In this document: one piece after another, positions 34,099 to 44,051 of the stretch
Numbering within the stretch: the first letter of the stretch is position 1
How the letters are laid out: the number at the start of each line of letters is the position of its first letter
NCBI GenBank assembly: GCA_010279815.1
Contig: QEOQ01000506.1
Location: 188,063-252,062, forward strand
Length of the DNA stretch: 64,000 nt
Direction of reading: 5' to 3'
Source: Brachionus plicatilis
Taxonomy: Eukaryota; Rotifera; Eurotatoria; Ploima; Brachionidae
Position numbers and translations under genes: made by a program
Notes under the pieces: generated by a model
Database searches by the model: none
What the model was told of the DNA's origin: nothing
Seen by the model: the letters and a program-made list of their open reading frames with translations, nothing else

Positions 34099-36534
34099 AT
34101 GGCCGAAGCATTTATCGATGAATTCGATGTCGAGAACAAGTATGAGATCGACAAGAGATTGGAGAAGTGGATTTCGAAGTTTAAACGTGTTCTTGCTACA
34201 AAGAAAGAAGTCACTGAGAACAAAGAAATGATCAACTGGCTGTTGTTGTGTGCTGGTCCAGATGTTGATCAAATCTACTGCGTCAAGTGCATGAAGTCCG
34301 ACAACAATGAAACTTTAGAAGAGGTGATTACTGGTTTAACAAATCACTTCAAGCCAAAAGAGAATGTACATGTACACAAGTTAGAGTTTAATGCAATTGT
34401 TCAGAACGACGGAGAGAAGTTCGAATCGTTCGTGAATCGGTTAAAAGAGAAAGCAAAGCTGTGCAAGTTCTCAGACTCAAATGAAAATATAATCAGTGCG
34501 ATTATATACAGGTGCAAATCTGATGATCTCAAGAGGCGAGCGTTGCAAGTCAAAGAATTGACTCTAGATAAACTCGTTGAGATGGGAAACGAGGAAGAGT
34601 CAGTCAAAAATACTGTTCGTCAGTTGAATGAACTCAAGATCACTGAACGAGTCGAAATAAATAAGGTCGATGTCGTTGATGCATGTAGTATGTGCGGCGT
34701 TACTTCTCCGCACAAATCAGCATGTCCAGCAAAAGGCCAAGTCTGTCTCAATTGTGGGGAACTTGACCATTATGCAAGAGCTTGCAAGTCGGCTCGAAAG
34801 AACAAAAGCAACCACAATAAGCCTGAACGACGTCGCTATGATGGACCAGGGTCAGGCGGTCCAAGCGGGTCGAATACGGTTGGTCAAAATGGCTCAAACC
34901 ACCACAGCAGGTCAAATAACAGTGGTTATAGACCAAATAAAAGTGGCTTTAGACCAAATAATAATGGTAATTGGCGGAATGGTCAAAATTTAGGTAATTT
35001 TGTTGGCAATGGTCAAAATCGGGGTGGAGATTTTGGACAAAATTACAACAAATATGTCCAACAAGTCAATATTGACTCAAGTGATGGCGAAAACGGCTAC
35101 GAAGGTCCGATAAGAGCATGGTCGGTTAGAATTGCTCAGGTGGTGTCAAACCTTTGCCGTTGGGTTTTGCCCATGGTAACAATTTTTTTATGCCAGTCTT
35201 CGGTAAGAATTGGTATTGATACTGGGGCACAGGCGAATGTTATGGATGAGACAACATTCAACAATCTCCGTTCGAGACCTGTTTTGAGAAAAACAAAGTT
35301 TCGTCTATATGGATATGGTGGTCAAAACGAATTTGCCACGCTCGGCGAGTTCAAAACGAGGGTCAGGTATGATGGCCAAAATAGATCAATCACCTTCATT
35401 GTGGTAAATGGTGATCATGGCAATCTGCTAAGCTATGGAAGTTCAGTTCAGTTGGGCATTGTAAATGAAATAAGATGTGCTCAAATAGAACACACTGAAC
35501 CAAGAGCGCGTGTAGCGAATGTAAATGCGAGCACATTATCTCTTCCAATGATTGACCAAAAATATGCTGAATATTCAAAACGATACCCGTCGCTATTTTC
35601 TGGTAAAACTGGTCGCTTGAAGGATTTTGTGTGTAAACTAAACATTGATGAGTCTGTAAAGCCTAGTCAACAAAAAGTCCGCCAGGTGCCTTTTCATCAG
35701 CGGGAGGCAGTTGAGAAATTGATTATGGCCATGTTTGAAGATGACGTCATTGAGCCGGTTTCTGGTCCATGGATATCGCCCATCGTAATAGTACCAAAAT
35801 CATCCGGTGAGATTCGTATCTGCGTAGATAGTCGAGCGGCAAACAAAGCAATCATGAGGACTGTCACAACACCGCGAACCGTTGAAGATTTGATCGTATA
35901 TTTGAATGGTGCAACTGTCATATCCAAGTTTGATCTCAGATCTGGCTACAATCAGATCCTTCTGAGTGAGGAATCAAGATATATCACAGCATTTGCTACG
36001 CATATGGGTGTATTTCAATTCAAATGTCTAAGCTTTGGTTTAAATGCAGCAGCAGAAATCTTTCAGAAGACAATAGAGTTAGTATTGTCTGGTCTGGATG
36101 GTGTAATGAATTTCAGCGATGATATCATCGTGTTTGGAAAGGATCAGCAAGAGCATGATGAAAACTTGCGCAAAGTGATGGAAAGATTGGAACAATCGGG
36201 TCTTACCGTAAATGAGAAGAAGTGTGAGTTTAACAAGAGAGAATTGACATTCTTTGGTTTCAACTTTTCCAAAGATGGTTTCAAAGTCGAAAAGTCGAAA
36301 TCCAATGCTTTAAAACAAGCTGGTCAACCAAAGACGGTAAATGAAGTGAGAAGCTTGTTAGGTCTGGCAAATTATTGCAGTCGTTTCATTCAAGATTTCT
36401 CCACTATGGTCAAGCCGTTAAGAGATTTAACACGTAAGAACGTCCGCTGGTATTGGAATGCTGAGCAAGATAAAGCTTTAGACAAGCTTAAGCACGCAGT
36501 GGATGACAAATGTTTGGCATATTTTGACAATTAA
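34099..36534 (+). CDS. Gag-protease-reverse transcriptase part of gag-pol
   Basis: 811 residues, gag and pol fused in one frame. The gag-like region is about 1-190; Cys/His knuckles follow from residue 196 (CSMCGV..., then CLNCGELDHYARAC, a CX2CX4HX4C knuckle). A Gly/Asn-rich linker (about 250-330) precedes the protease motif DTGAQANV (D374). RT runs about 530-790, with FDLRSGYNQI and the catalytic box FSDD (672-675) in place of the usual Y-x-D-D. The frame ends at TAA 36532-36534, exactly where RNase H should begin; the RNase H continues in another frame. Start ATG lies 33 bases after the LTR. Confidence 0.93.
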   Translation: MAEAFIDEFDVENKYEIDKRLEKWISKFKRVLATKKEVTENKEMINWLLLCAGPDVDQIYCVKCMKSDNNETLEEVITGLTNHFKPKENVHVHKLEFNAIVQNDGEKFESFVNRLKEKAKLCKFSDSNENIISAIIYRCKSDDLKRRALQVKELTLDKLVEMGNEEESVKNTVRQLNELKITERVEINKVDVVDACSMCGVTSPHKSACPAKGQVCLNCGELDHYARACKSARKNKSNHNKPERRRYDGPGSGGPSGSNTVGQNGSNHHSRSNNSGYRPNKSGFRPNNNGNWRNGQNLGNFVGNGQNRGGDFGQNYNKYVQQVNIDSSDGENGYEGPIRAWSVRIAQVVSNLCRWVLPMVTIFLCQSSVRIGIDTGAQANVMDETTFNNLRSRPVLRKTKFRLYGYGGQNEFATLGEFKTRVRYDGQNRSITFIVVNGDHGNLLSYGSSVQLGIVNEIRCAQIEHTEPRARVANVNASTLSLPMIDQKYAEYSKRYPSLFSGKTGRLKDFVCKLNIDESVKPSQQKVRQVPFHQREAVEKLIMAMFEDDVIEPVSGPWISPIVIVPKSSGEIRICVDSRAANKAIMRTVTTPRTVEDLIVYLNGATVISKFDLRSGYNQILLSEESRYITAFATHMGVFQFKCLSFGLNAAAEIFQKTIELVLSGLDGVMNFSDDIIVFGKDQQEHDENLRKVMERLEQSGLTVNEKKCEFNKRELTFFGFNFSKDGFKVEKSKSNALKQAGQPKTVNEVRSLLGLANYCSRFIQDFSTMVKPLRDLTRKNVRWYWNAEQDKALDKLKHAVDDKCLAYFDN

Positions 36535-38371
36535 TAAGAAAACCAGACTTACAGTGGATGCAAGTCCGGTTGGTGTCGCTGTGGTTATGTCTCAATTTCC
36601 GGTTGATAATGAAGTTGATGAACGGGTGGTTATGTACGCGAGTCGAAGTCTATCAGATGTTGAACAGAGGTATTGTCAAGTGGAACGTGAAGCTCTAGCA
36701 GTGGTATGGGCGTGTGAAAAGTTACATCTTTATGTTTTTGCATCTGAATTTGAGATTGTAACGGACAACAAAGCTGTACAGTTGATTTTTAATAATCCAA
36801 ATTCGACGCCCAAAGCAAGAATTGAACGTTGGTGTCTGCGAATGTTACCATATCGTTTCACAGTCAAGCACAGACCTGGTATAAACAACATAGCAGATTA
36901 CATGTCCAGACATCCAGTTGAACCAGCTACTAGAGCCCAAGAGGTTGATACCGAGTTATACATTAATTATGTTTGTTCAAGGGCGATACCAAATGCTATT
37001 ACAAGACAAGACATGGTAAAAGCAACAAATGAAGATCAGATGCTTCAGAAAGTGATCAATAAGCTGAAAGGTCAAGCTGGAAAAATTGACAAATGCTTCA
37101 ATGCGGTGCTTGATGAGTTATCCGTCACGGGTGACAATTTGGTCATGCGTGGTACAAAATTGGTGGTACCAGAGCTTTTAAGAGATGAAGTAGTTCGTTT
37201 GGCACATGGAGGTCATATGGGCATGGTGAAGACAAAGCGTCTGATACGTAACTACGTCTGGTTTCCTGGTATTGACCAAAAGGTAGAACAATTCATCACT
37301 AGATGTCACAAGTGCCAAGTCAACACTGACAAGACTAAGTTTGAGCCAATCAAAGCATCAGTAATGCCAGATGGTCCGTGGAAATTGGTAGCAATTGACT
37401 TCTATGGCCCGTTACGTTGTGGTAAACTGTTGTTGGTCATGATTTGTGAATACTCGAGGTTTCCAATAGTCAAGACAGTCTCAAGTACAGCTTTTGGAAT
37501 AATTAAGCCAATTCTGGACGACATTTTCGCGACTTTCGGTATCCCAGAGACGATAAAATCTGATAATGGTCCACCATTTAATGGTTCTGAATTCAACCAG
37601 TACAGCAAGACAATGGGTTTCAAGCATCATAGAATAACACCATTGTGGCCAAGGGCGAATGGTATGTGTGAAGGTTTTATGAAAAACCTTGGCAAAGTCA
37701 TGCGCAGTGCTGGCTCAACTCAACAATCTAAATGGGAAAACGAGCTCGTCGAGTTTCTGCGTAACTATCGAGCTACACCACATTCGTCAACCAATGTTTC
37801 ACCATATAGTTTGCTTTTCCAAAGCAGTAGCAGCACTGCAAAGTTACCAAACTTTACTAAATTCAATTCAAATAAGCAACATGAAATGAAGCATGAAATT
37901 GCTCAAAACAGTGATCAAATTGCCAAGCGGAAAATGAGAAGAGATGGTGATACAAACCTACGCACCAGAGAGAGTTTGTTCCAGATTGGTGATGAAGTCT
38001 TAGTTAAGCGAAATCGAGCCCATAAATCAGACACAATTATGGGAGATATACCGTGGCGAATTGTTGAAATAAATGGTTCTATGGTTAAGCTTGAAAGAGA
38101 TGGCAAAGTTCAGCTGAGAAACTCGTCGTTTTGCCAGAAATATCAAAGAAATGGTGGTGATGCTATGGCACATAAACAAGTTGAACAGCCGAAACAACAA
38201 AAGCTCGCAAAAACACAGAGTTCAAAAGCTCGTACAACACACTTCCTAAGTTCAATGAGGGATGCATCAGCTGTTCAAGATCCAAAGGGACAGGATCCAA
38301 ATGTTCAGAGTTCAACTGCTGTTCAAGAAACACATGCCTTAGTATCAATAGAGAACTCTTCTGGACTTTAA
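36503..38371 (+). CDS. RNase H-integrase part of pol (separate frame)
   Basis: 622 codons open from 36503. RNase H begins with RLTVDASPVGVAVVMSQ; integrase has an HHCC zinc region (HGGHMGMVKTKRL ... CHKCQ) and the catalytic core D299 (IDFYGPL), D354 (SDNGPPF) and E390 (MCEGF), a D-D-35-E spacing. The first nominal ATG is not a real start; the region is reached from the upstream frame, and a one-base indel at about 36523-36534 separates them. Ends at TAA 38369-38371, but the same frame stays open afterwards. Confidence 0.9.
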   Translation: MTNVWHILTINKKTRLTVDASPVGVAVVMSQFPVDNEVDERVVMYASRSLSDVEQRYCQVEREALAVVWACEKLHLYVFASEFEIVTDNKAVQLIFNNPNSTPKARIERWCLRMLPYRFTVKHRPGINNIADYMSRHPVEPATRAQEVDTELYINYVCSRAIPNAITRQDMVKATNEDQMLQKVINKLKGQAGKIDKCFNAVLDELSVTGDNLVMRGTKLVVPELLRDEVVRLAHGGHMGMVKTKRLIRNYVWFPGIDQKVEQFITRCHKCQVNTDKTKFEPIKASVMPDGPWKLVAIDFYGPLRCGKLLLVMICEYSRFPIVKTVSSTAFGIIKPILDDIFATFGIPETIKSDNGPPFNGSEFNQYSKTMGFKHHRITPLWPRANGMCEGFMKNLGKVMRSAGSTQQSKWENELVEFLRNYRATPHSSTNVSPYSLLFQSSSSTAKLPNFTKFNSNKQHEMKHEIAQNSDQIAKRKMRRDGDTNLRTRESLFQIGDEVLVKRNRAHKSDTIMGDIPWRIVEINGSMVKLERDGKVQLRNSSFCQKYQRNGGDAMAHKQVEQPKQQKLAKTQSSKARTTHFLSSMRDASAVQDPKGQDPNVQSSTAVQETHALVSIENSSGL

Positions 38372-38689
38372 TTTAGCGCTGAGATTGAGGCAAACAAGGA
38401 GCAAAAAGCTACTACTAGTCAGTGTGAAGAACAAGTTGGTAGATTGTTTAATTCAAGTCATGTCATAAATGAGTCATTAATAACAGACGACAGCTCGGAC
38501 AACACAGTTGAACATGAAAAAACTAAGAGAGATTGCAGTACATTGCTTGGCGGTTCGGGTGAAGAAGAAACTGATGTGAGTGGTGAGACAGAAGGAAGGA
38601 GGTTAAGAAGCAGAGATGAGTTGAAAAAGCCAGAGTTTTATGGAGAAGTTGTACAATCGAACACTCGAAAAAAAAAATTGACAAAATAA
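38372..38689 (+). pseudogene. C-terminal tail of pol behind an in-frame stop
   Basis: Same frame as the integrase region, open from the TAA at 38369 to the stop at 38687-38689. It ends in a basic tail with RRLRSRDELKKPEFYGEVV, typical of Gypsy-type pol C-termini, so the TAA at 38369 looks like a later mutation. A stand-alone small protein from the ATG at 38444 is less likely. Confidence 0.65.
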
Positions 38690-38957
38690 TTTTATTTTTA
38701 TCCTTTTATTTGTTTTTTTTGGTATTGTCTATTTAGTTAATCATGTCAATAGTTTTACAGATATTCTAAAATTTAGTCAGTGTTTTTATTTTTGCTTCCT
38801 GTAAATTTATTTTTGAGAAACAGAAGGATACAAAATAGTTTAAGATATATATGATAAGTGGTTCTTTTAGCTCAGACAAGTGAAAGAAGATCGAATTAGG
38901 AAGTAGGAATTTAATGTGGTAGCTAAGGGCAGATTTTAAATTAAACTAGGGAGAAGA

Positions 38958-39284
38958 TGAAGTGTTTTGTGATTTTAGTAAGCTTGAAATTATTAAACTA
39001 AACCTTCTAAAAATAAACTGTTTGCATTTTCAACAACACCCATCCTAATCAAAAAGCTTGCTGAATTTTAACAAACAGTTTGCGCACGGCACTTGATTTA
39101 TTTAAATATATATTGAAAAAACCATTCTTGTTCATTTATATTTTCTGTTTAACTTAAGTATATTTTAACTTATATATATTTTATATTTTGGCTACCAGAG
39201 TGGCCACTTTCTATTTTAGATAAATAAAGCTATTAAAAAATTATTAATTGTATTTCTTTAATTATTCATTTGGAAAACATTTCA
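38958..39284 (+). repeat. 3' LTR
   Basis: 327 bp, identical to the 5' LTR except one base (TTATTAATTG versus TTAATAATTG). Preceded by the polypurine tract at about 38948-38957 and followed by the ACCAG duplication. Confidence 0.95.
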
Positions 39285-39289
39285 ACCAG

Positions 39290-40204
39290 ATTTGTGTGTT
39301 TACTTAAAGCTCTCAAAATGTAACTTTTACAATTAACAATTTTTCAAATAAGTGAATATGCAAGATTTTGGCTTTAACCGGCTTATATTAAATACCAATT
39401 TGAAAATATTATTCTGATCAAGATGAAGAAGAAATTATTAGGTAGCAATTACACTATGGAGTCGGATAATGATTATTATTTTGATCATTTTCATACTAAA
39501 AATTCAATAAAAACACTAATTTATCAAGTAACCGATTGATTTGTCAATTTCTGTCTTAATTGGACGGACTGACAGACAAAATTAAAGATCCTTGAGATAA
39601 AAATTCACCATTTATGAACAATATTTTAGTAACAGAAAAAATAATCAAATGAAGACTTAACTAATTATCTAACAAATTAAAAACATTAAACTATCTGAAT
39701 TCAAATAAAAAACACGGCATTATACAGCCTGACCTCGATTTTGTTACCCCTTAATTATGAAATCCTAATCTTGTGAAAAAAATCTACGTGACGTACAAAA
39801 TCATAATACACACAAAATGTGTTCGAATTTGTGAAATTTTAATTTTATGAAATTTTTTTTGTTTACGCAGACGTTTCACAAAATCGAGGTATTTATTTAA
39901 TGTAGAAGGCATAAGTTAAGTTAAAAATTAATAAACAATATAATTGATTATGTTATTTATGAAAACCAAACTTTTAAAATTTTGAATCTAAAAATATTTT
40001 TAAATCAAAGAAGTATTTCTAAAATTTTGGGAATCGACTGTCATAAAATGAAGCCACAATTCTAACTTTGATCCTTTTTTTAAATAACCCTTGTGGCAAA
40101 AAAATTGTATTTTACTAATACTTTAAAATGTTTTTGAGAGTAAAAATCCTTTCTCCCTTCAGATATCTGAATTTATATTTGATTAATTATCTAATATCAG
40201 TGTA
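39290..40204. other. Spacer right of the LTR element
   Basis: Host DNA with a block at 39437-39470 related to 29858-29900 (TTAGGTAGCAATTACAC...ATGGAGTCGGATA) and the small inverted-repeat element at 39725. No gene. The site that the LTR element hit carries the sequence ACCAG. Confidence 0.4.
39725..39890. mobile_element. Small pogo-like MITE
   Basis: Left end TA-CAGCCTGACCTCGATTTTGT, right end ACAAAATCGAGGT: the inner 13 bases are inverted copies. TTGTGAAA motifs repeat in the subterminal parts. The CAG..GACCTCGATT start resembles Tigger-type ends; the outer right bases seem lost or diverged. Confidence 0.55.
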
Positions 40205-40675
40205 TTTTGAAAAAAAAGGTATTTTCATTCCGGAAAAATTGACATTTATATTAGGAAATTTAAAAAATAAAAAATTTTGCCGAAAGATGTGTTTAAGACC
40301 TTTAAATTATTTAAATTAAATTAATTAATAACCAGTTATTAACTGGTAAGTCGCTTGGAGATCGAGCGCTCTCCTTTCGACAAATTTGAGTACAAAAATT
40401 AATTGACATAAAAAAAGAAAAGAATGAAATCATTTTTAAAAAGATTAAAAATAGTATAAAAATAAAAAGGAATGTGAAGTTGCAATATTTTCCTAAAAAT
40501 AAGTTTTTTTCCTATACAAAATACAAGATTAAAATATTAAAATAAAAATTAGTTTTAAATTTTTTACATTTTAAGACCTTTCATTTAATATATAATTATA
40601 TGTGGAAACTTTTTTCTTTAATAAATTGTAAAAGGGCAAAATTTCAATGGAAACAGTGTATTGTTCTTTTTGAAT
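40205..40675 (+). repeat. Dispersed repeat, copy split by an insertion
   Basis: Blocks CATTCCGGAAAAATTGAC, TTTTGCCGAAAGATG, AACTTTTTTCTTTAATAAAT and TTTCAATGGAAACAGTGT match 28610-28825 in reverse orientation. The match is interrupted between 40304 and 40569. Confidence 0.7.
40304..40569. mobile_element. 266-bp insertion with 12-bp target duplication
   Basis: TTTAAGACCTTT occurs at 40292-40303 and 40570-40581, and the intact sister repeat at 28610-28825 carries one such site. The insert contains GGTAAGTCGCTTGGAGATCG and GAGCGCTCTCC, perhaps a tRNA-like part on the minus strand, so a SINE is possible. A 12-base duplication fits target-primed retrotransposition. Confidence 0.6.
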
Positions 40676-41043
40676 TTTTCATTAAATTAAGAACATGAAT
40701 TTAACAAAAAAAATCGTTTTTGGTGACTATTTATAAAAATGACTTTTTAAGATTTTAATTCAAATAAATAAAGGTCATTTTTAATAAAAAGAAAAAAATT
40801 GATTATTTTTTTCAAGACCTAACCCAAAATTGTGAACATAATTTAATTAGGAAAATAAAAATTTAAAAATAAATTGCCACTTTTTTAGGATCAATTTTTT
40901 TATTTCGATTTTAAATACCCTCCTCTTGTATTGTAAGTCAACTTTAATTTCGTCTTTAGGAGATAAGATACTCTCTCTGATAAAATCCAGAGATTACAAG
41001 CTTTTTTTTGGAATAATCTTAAGATGTTTCGAAGTATGTTTTA

Positions 41044-41677
41044 CAGTCAATAACCGATTATCCGAAATTTTTTTAATCTGAATGACCGATTATCCGGAAT
41101 CAATTTTCGGACCGGCACTTTTTGATTTTTTACTTTGAGCTTTTTCGCTTCCTACTTTTTAGGCTTTGAGCTAATTAGAACAGCATTACTTCCGTATTAC
41201 TTCCTGTTAAACCTTAATATATTAACATAACCGATATGATATTTTGTTATTCGCTTTAAAAATGACAAGACCTATGTATCAAGTCCCTAAGCCTCGCAAG
41301 AACCCTTGTAAAAAAGTTATTGATACTAAGATTGCAAAACGCAAGAAGGTTGTTCTTAACTTTGTTCAGCGGGAGGAGATCATCACTAAGAACAAGAATG
41401 GGTACTGCCCAAAAAAAATTTGCGCTAAATTATATGGTTGGCTTGACTACGATTTACGAAATTATCGCCAAAGGTTCAGCAGAACTTAACAAATTCAGAA
41501 ACTATAATCGAGACAGTGCGATCAGATGCATATTTGTTCTAAATAAACACTCTAAATCAATTAACACTGTGTTTACCCCTCTTTTCGTTATCAAATCGTG
41601 TTATCAGGAAAATTTATTATCCGGAAAACTCTGAAAAAAAAGCTCGAATCTCATTCCGGATAACCGGTTATTGACTG
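41044..41677 (+). mobile_element. Pogo/Tigger-like element keeping the transposase N-terminus
   Basis: Bounded by TA (41042-41043, 41678-41679) with inverted ends CAGTCAATAACCGATTATCC / GGATAACCGGTTATTGACTG; ATTATCCGGA motifs also occur inside the ends. Frames from 41262 encode KRKKVVLNFVQREEIITKNK and KKICAKLYG, continuing in another frame with VGLTTIYEIIAKG: a CENP-B-type helix-turn-helix broken by an indel near 41435-41445. The catalytic domain is absent. Confidence 0.85.
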
Positions 41678-41679
41678 TA

Positions 41680-42754
41680 GTTATTTATTATTTCAAAAAC
41701 ATAAGATCTCACAAATTTATTAAGTTTTATAAGACAATTACGTCGATAACAACTTAGACTTGATTTTAGCTAATATTAATTATAGTATTAATTTTTTTAT
41801 GAAGCTTGTCATTTGTTATTTTTATTATTTATCAATTAATAAAATCAAATTAAAAATAATTTTAGATCCCGAACTAAAGAACTCAATTGTAAATCTTTAT
41901 TTTCAATTATCAAATATTTGTCTTCGAATGCTGACCGAGAGGAACTCAAATGATTATGTGATGATTCAATCAATGTTACTTTGTTAAGTCTTTGTCCTAA
42001 TGCTACTCTTTAGAAAATAAAACTATTATGGTGTCAATAGAATCTAAATAACGGACCCTCTTTATTTTTAAAGAACTCTTAACAGCTTTGATACCTAATA
42101 GGTTACATGGGGATCTCACAATGCTCCATGAGAAGAAATTTCATAAGATTATTCAAGTAGGAAGAGGTAATTCAACTTAAAATTCTTTTTATGAATAGAA
42201 ATTTTAAGCATTTTTTAAAAGCTTCTAGCAACTGAAGAGATACAATTAACTAACTTTGAGTTCAAATTATCAGCACGTCAAGTGTGAAAAAAGAGCCGTG
42301 ATAACATGAAAAAAATGGTCAAGAATTGCCAAATTTGGAGTCTGATTCTTGTAGTGAATCAGATGACGAATCATCACACTGTAGAGATGAAATTTGAATT
42401 AAAATTCTTATTTTGTCGAATTTAATAAAAAATATTTTTTGTGTTTAATTTTCCTTTGGCGTTTTGTTAATATAATTTGTTTTTTATAAACATTTATAAG
42501 TTTTAATACAATTGATTAAATAAATAAATTCTGTAATTTTTATAAAAACTTTTATTTTCTAGTCCAAATTTATTTTTTACTTTAGATAAAATTTTGCATT
42601 AAATAATCTCGTACATTTTTAAAGATTTTCCTTTAAAAAAATTCGAAAATTTTTCGGATCAAATTTCGGAATATTTTCGAATTAAGCTTTTGAAAAAATT
42701 TCGAAATGAGTTTCCGAAAATTTTTTGAAATTTTTAACCAAAAACTAAGTGCAA
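41680..42754. other. AT-rich spacer, no gene seen
   Basis: Only short frames (for example 41760-41987, hydrophobic/Asn-rich, unrecognised). An Asp/Ser/Glu-rich stretch near 42340-42400 is not supported as a gene. Confidence 0.4.
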
Positions 42755-43020
42755 AAAATTAGAATTAAAAGCTGATATCAAAATAGTTCCCTGCAGAAAA
42801 ATGCTCAGAGTTGAAATTAGAAGAAGAGCTAGTTAAGAATCCATAAGATGAGTTTCAGCTAGATGAAGAAAAATTTGATGATGCATTGGAACAAAAATTA
42901 ACTGATCCAAATTTTATTGATATTTTGAAGGCTCTTACTAAATCAATTAAAATCAATGAAAAGAAACGCTTAAAAATTTAGGAGATGAGCTTTATTTTAG
43001 TGTCTTAAACTTCGAATTTG
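42755..43020 (+). repeat. Dispersed retroelement-like fragment, copy 1
   Basis: Broken frames read DEFQLDEEKFDDALEQKLTD and PNFIDILKALTKSIKINEKK. The nucleotide sequence matches 51415-51590 in the same orientation; the part LGDELYF...FDHELRN recurs at 43325-43400 and, inverted, at 60740-60860. Probably a decayed accessory or gag-like frame of a retroelement; the family is unknown to me. Confidence 0.5.
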
Positions 43021-43324
43021 ATCATGAATTGAGGAACTCATAAAGCCAATTTTTTTCAAATTCTTCATTTCTTTTTTTTTTATTTAGTTTAAAATTCTTC
43101 AAGTGCTGATAACTTTCCGAAAAAAATTTTTATTTTGATACTGTAAAAAGCAAAAGAGCTTTTAAATCCTAAGCTTCAATGTTGTGCCATTTTCATTCAA
43201 TTTGGATTACAATCGAGTGAGCTAGGCCCTTCTAAAAATTTAATTTTTGAAAAGAACCCATAAACTTAATATCACCATAACTTTGATTATACTTAATTTT
43301 TTTTCATTCTGTAAAAAGATTTAA

Positions 43325-43470
43325 AAAATTTAGGAGATGAGCTTTATTTCTTAAACTTCGAACTTGATCATAAATTGAGGAAGTTGGGTATTCATGAAAG
43401 CTTACTTTTACCTTACTGCATTTTCATCTTTGAACACATTTCCCGACATTATTTTAGCCCAGTTAGCGAA
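43325..43470 (+). repeat. Dispersed retroelement-like fragment, copy 2
   Basis: AAATTTAGGAGATGAGCTTT ... AACTTCGAACTTGATCATAAATTGAGGAAG repeats 42975-43035 and is found inverted at 60740-60860. It reads LGDELYF, then LNFELDHKLRKLGIHESLL. Confidence 0.55.
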
Positions 43471-43499
43471 TTAGATGAAGCATAGGTCACTGTCCTTTT

Positions 43500-43752
43500 T
43501 TGATCAAATCTATGCGACCTCGAAGCTTGGCAATATCAGATTTAAGAGCGTTGATGCTATCATCTTGTTCAGTCATACACTTGCGATATGCGCAGTCAAG
43601 CGACTTTATGACAGCAACTAAGCCAACTTCCTTTGAGTATGGATTGCCGGATCTGCCTGCGGGCTTGTTTGCACTAATTCATTGGCAAAGGGCGTCCACA
43701 AGATCAATTAAATCGTCCGAATTTGATACCGGATATTTTAAATCCATTTATA
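43500..43752 (-). pseudogene. Fragment of an unrecognised coding sequence with a coiled coil
   Basis: On the minus strand MDLKYPVSNSDDLIDLVDAL runs into a TGA near 43684, then the same frame continues to SINALKSDIAKLRGRIDLIK. Base composition is clearly less AT-rich than the surroundings. It could be a retroelement ORF1 fragment or a dead gene piece. Confidence 0.35.
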
Positions 43753-44051
43753 ATATATTCAAAAATTTTCAAATTTGAAACAAAAGTAAACTTCTTGGCT
43801 AACGTTTGTTTTCAAACTTTAAATCGAAAACCCTAAAAAAATATCTGACTCTGCTGGCTACACTAAGATTCCTCGCTATTTTCATTACTTGATTAAAATA
43901 AACTTTTTAATTTAAAAAAATTTTTATTAAAATAAAAAATGAAAATAAATTTTTTTGTTGTTGACTAGACCTCAATTTTAGATGATGATGATAAGAATCT
44001 CACATTTTTGATGCCAATTTTCTTTTATAAAGTTCTTTCTAAGTTAATCTT

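Larger units (their letters stand above)
33740..39284 (+). mobile_element. Young Ty3/Gypsy-type LTR retrotransposon
   Basis: Two 327-bp LTRs (33740-34066 and 38958-39284), both TGAAGTGTTT...AACATTTCA, differ at a single base (near 34026 versus 39244). Target duplication ACCAG at 33735-33739 and 39285-39289. Next to the 5' LTR is a primer-binding-site-like TTGGCGACGAGGAC; before the 3' LTR lies a polypurine tract (AGGGAGAAGA). Order gag, protease, RT, RNase H, integrase identifies Ty3/Gypsy. Its coding part is visibly less AT-rich than the host DNA. The pol frame is interrupted at two places, so this copy is probably not autonomous. Confidence 0.95.

Noticed and set aside
35396..38348. Minus-strand frames of 60-76 codons in the LTR element
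   Set aside because: Shadows of gag-pol on the opposite strand.
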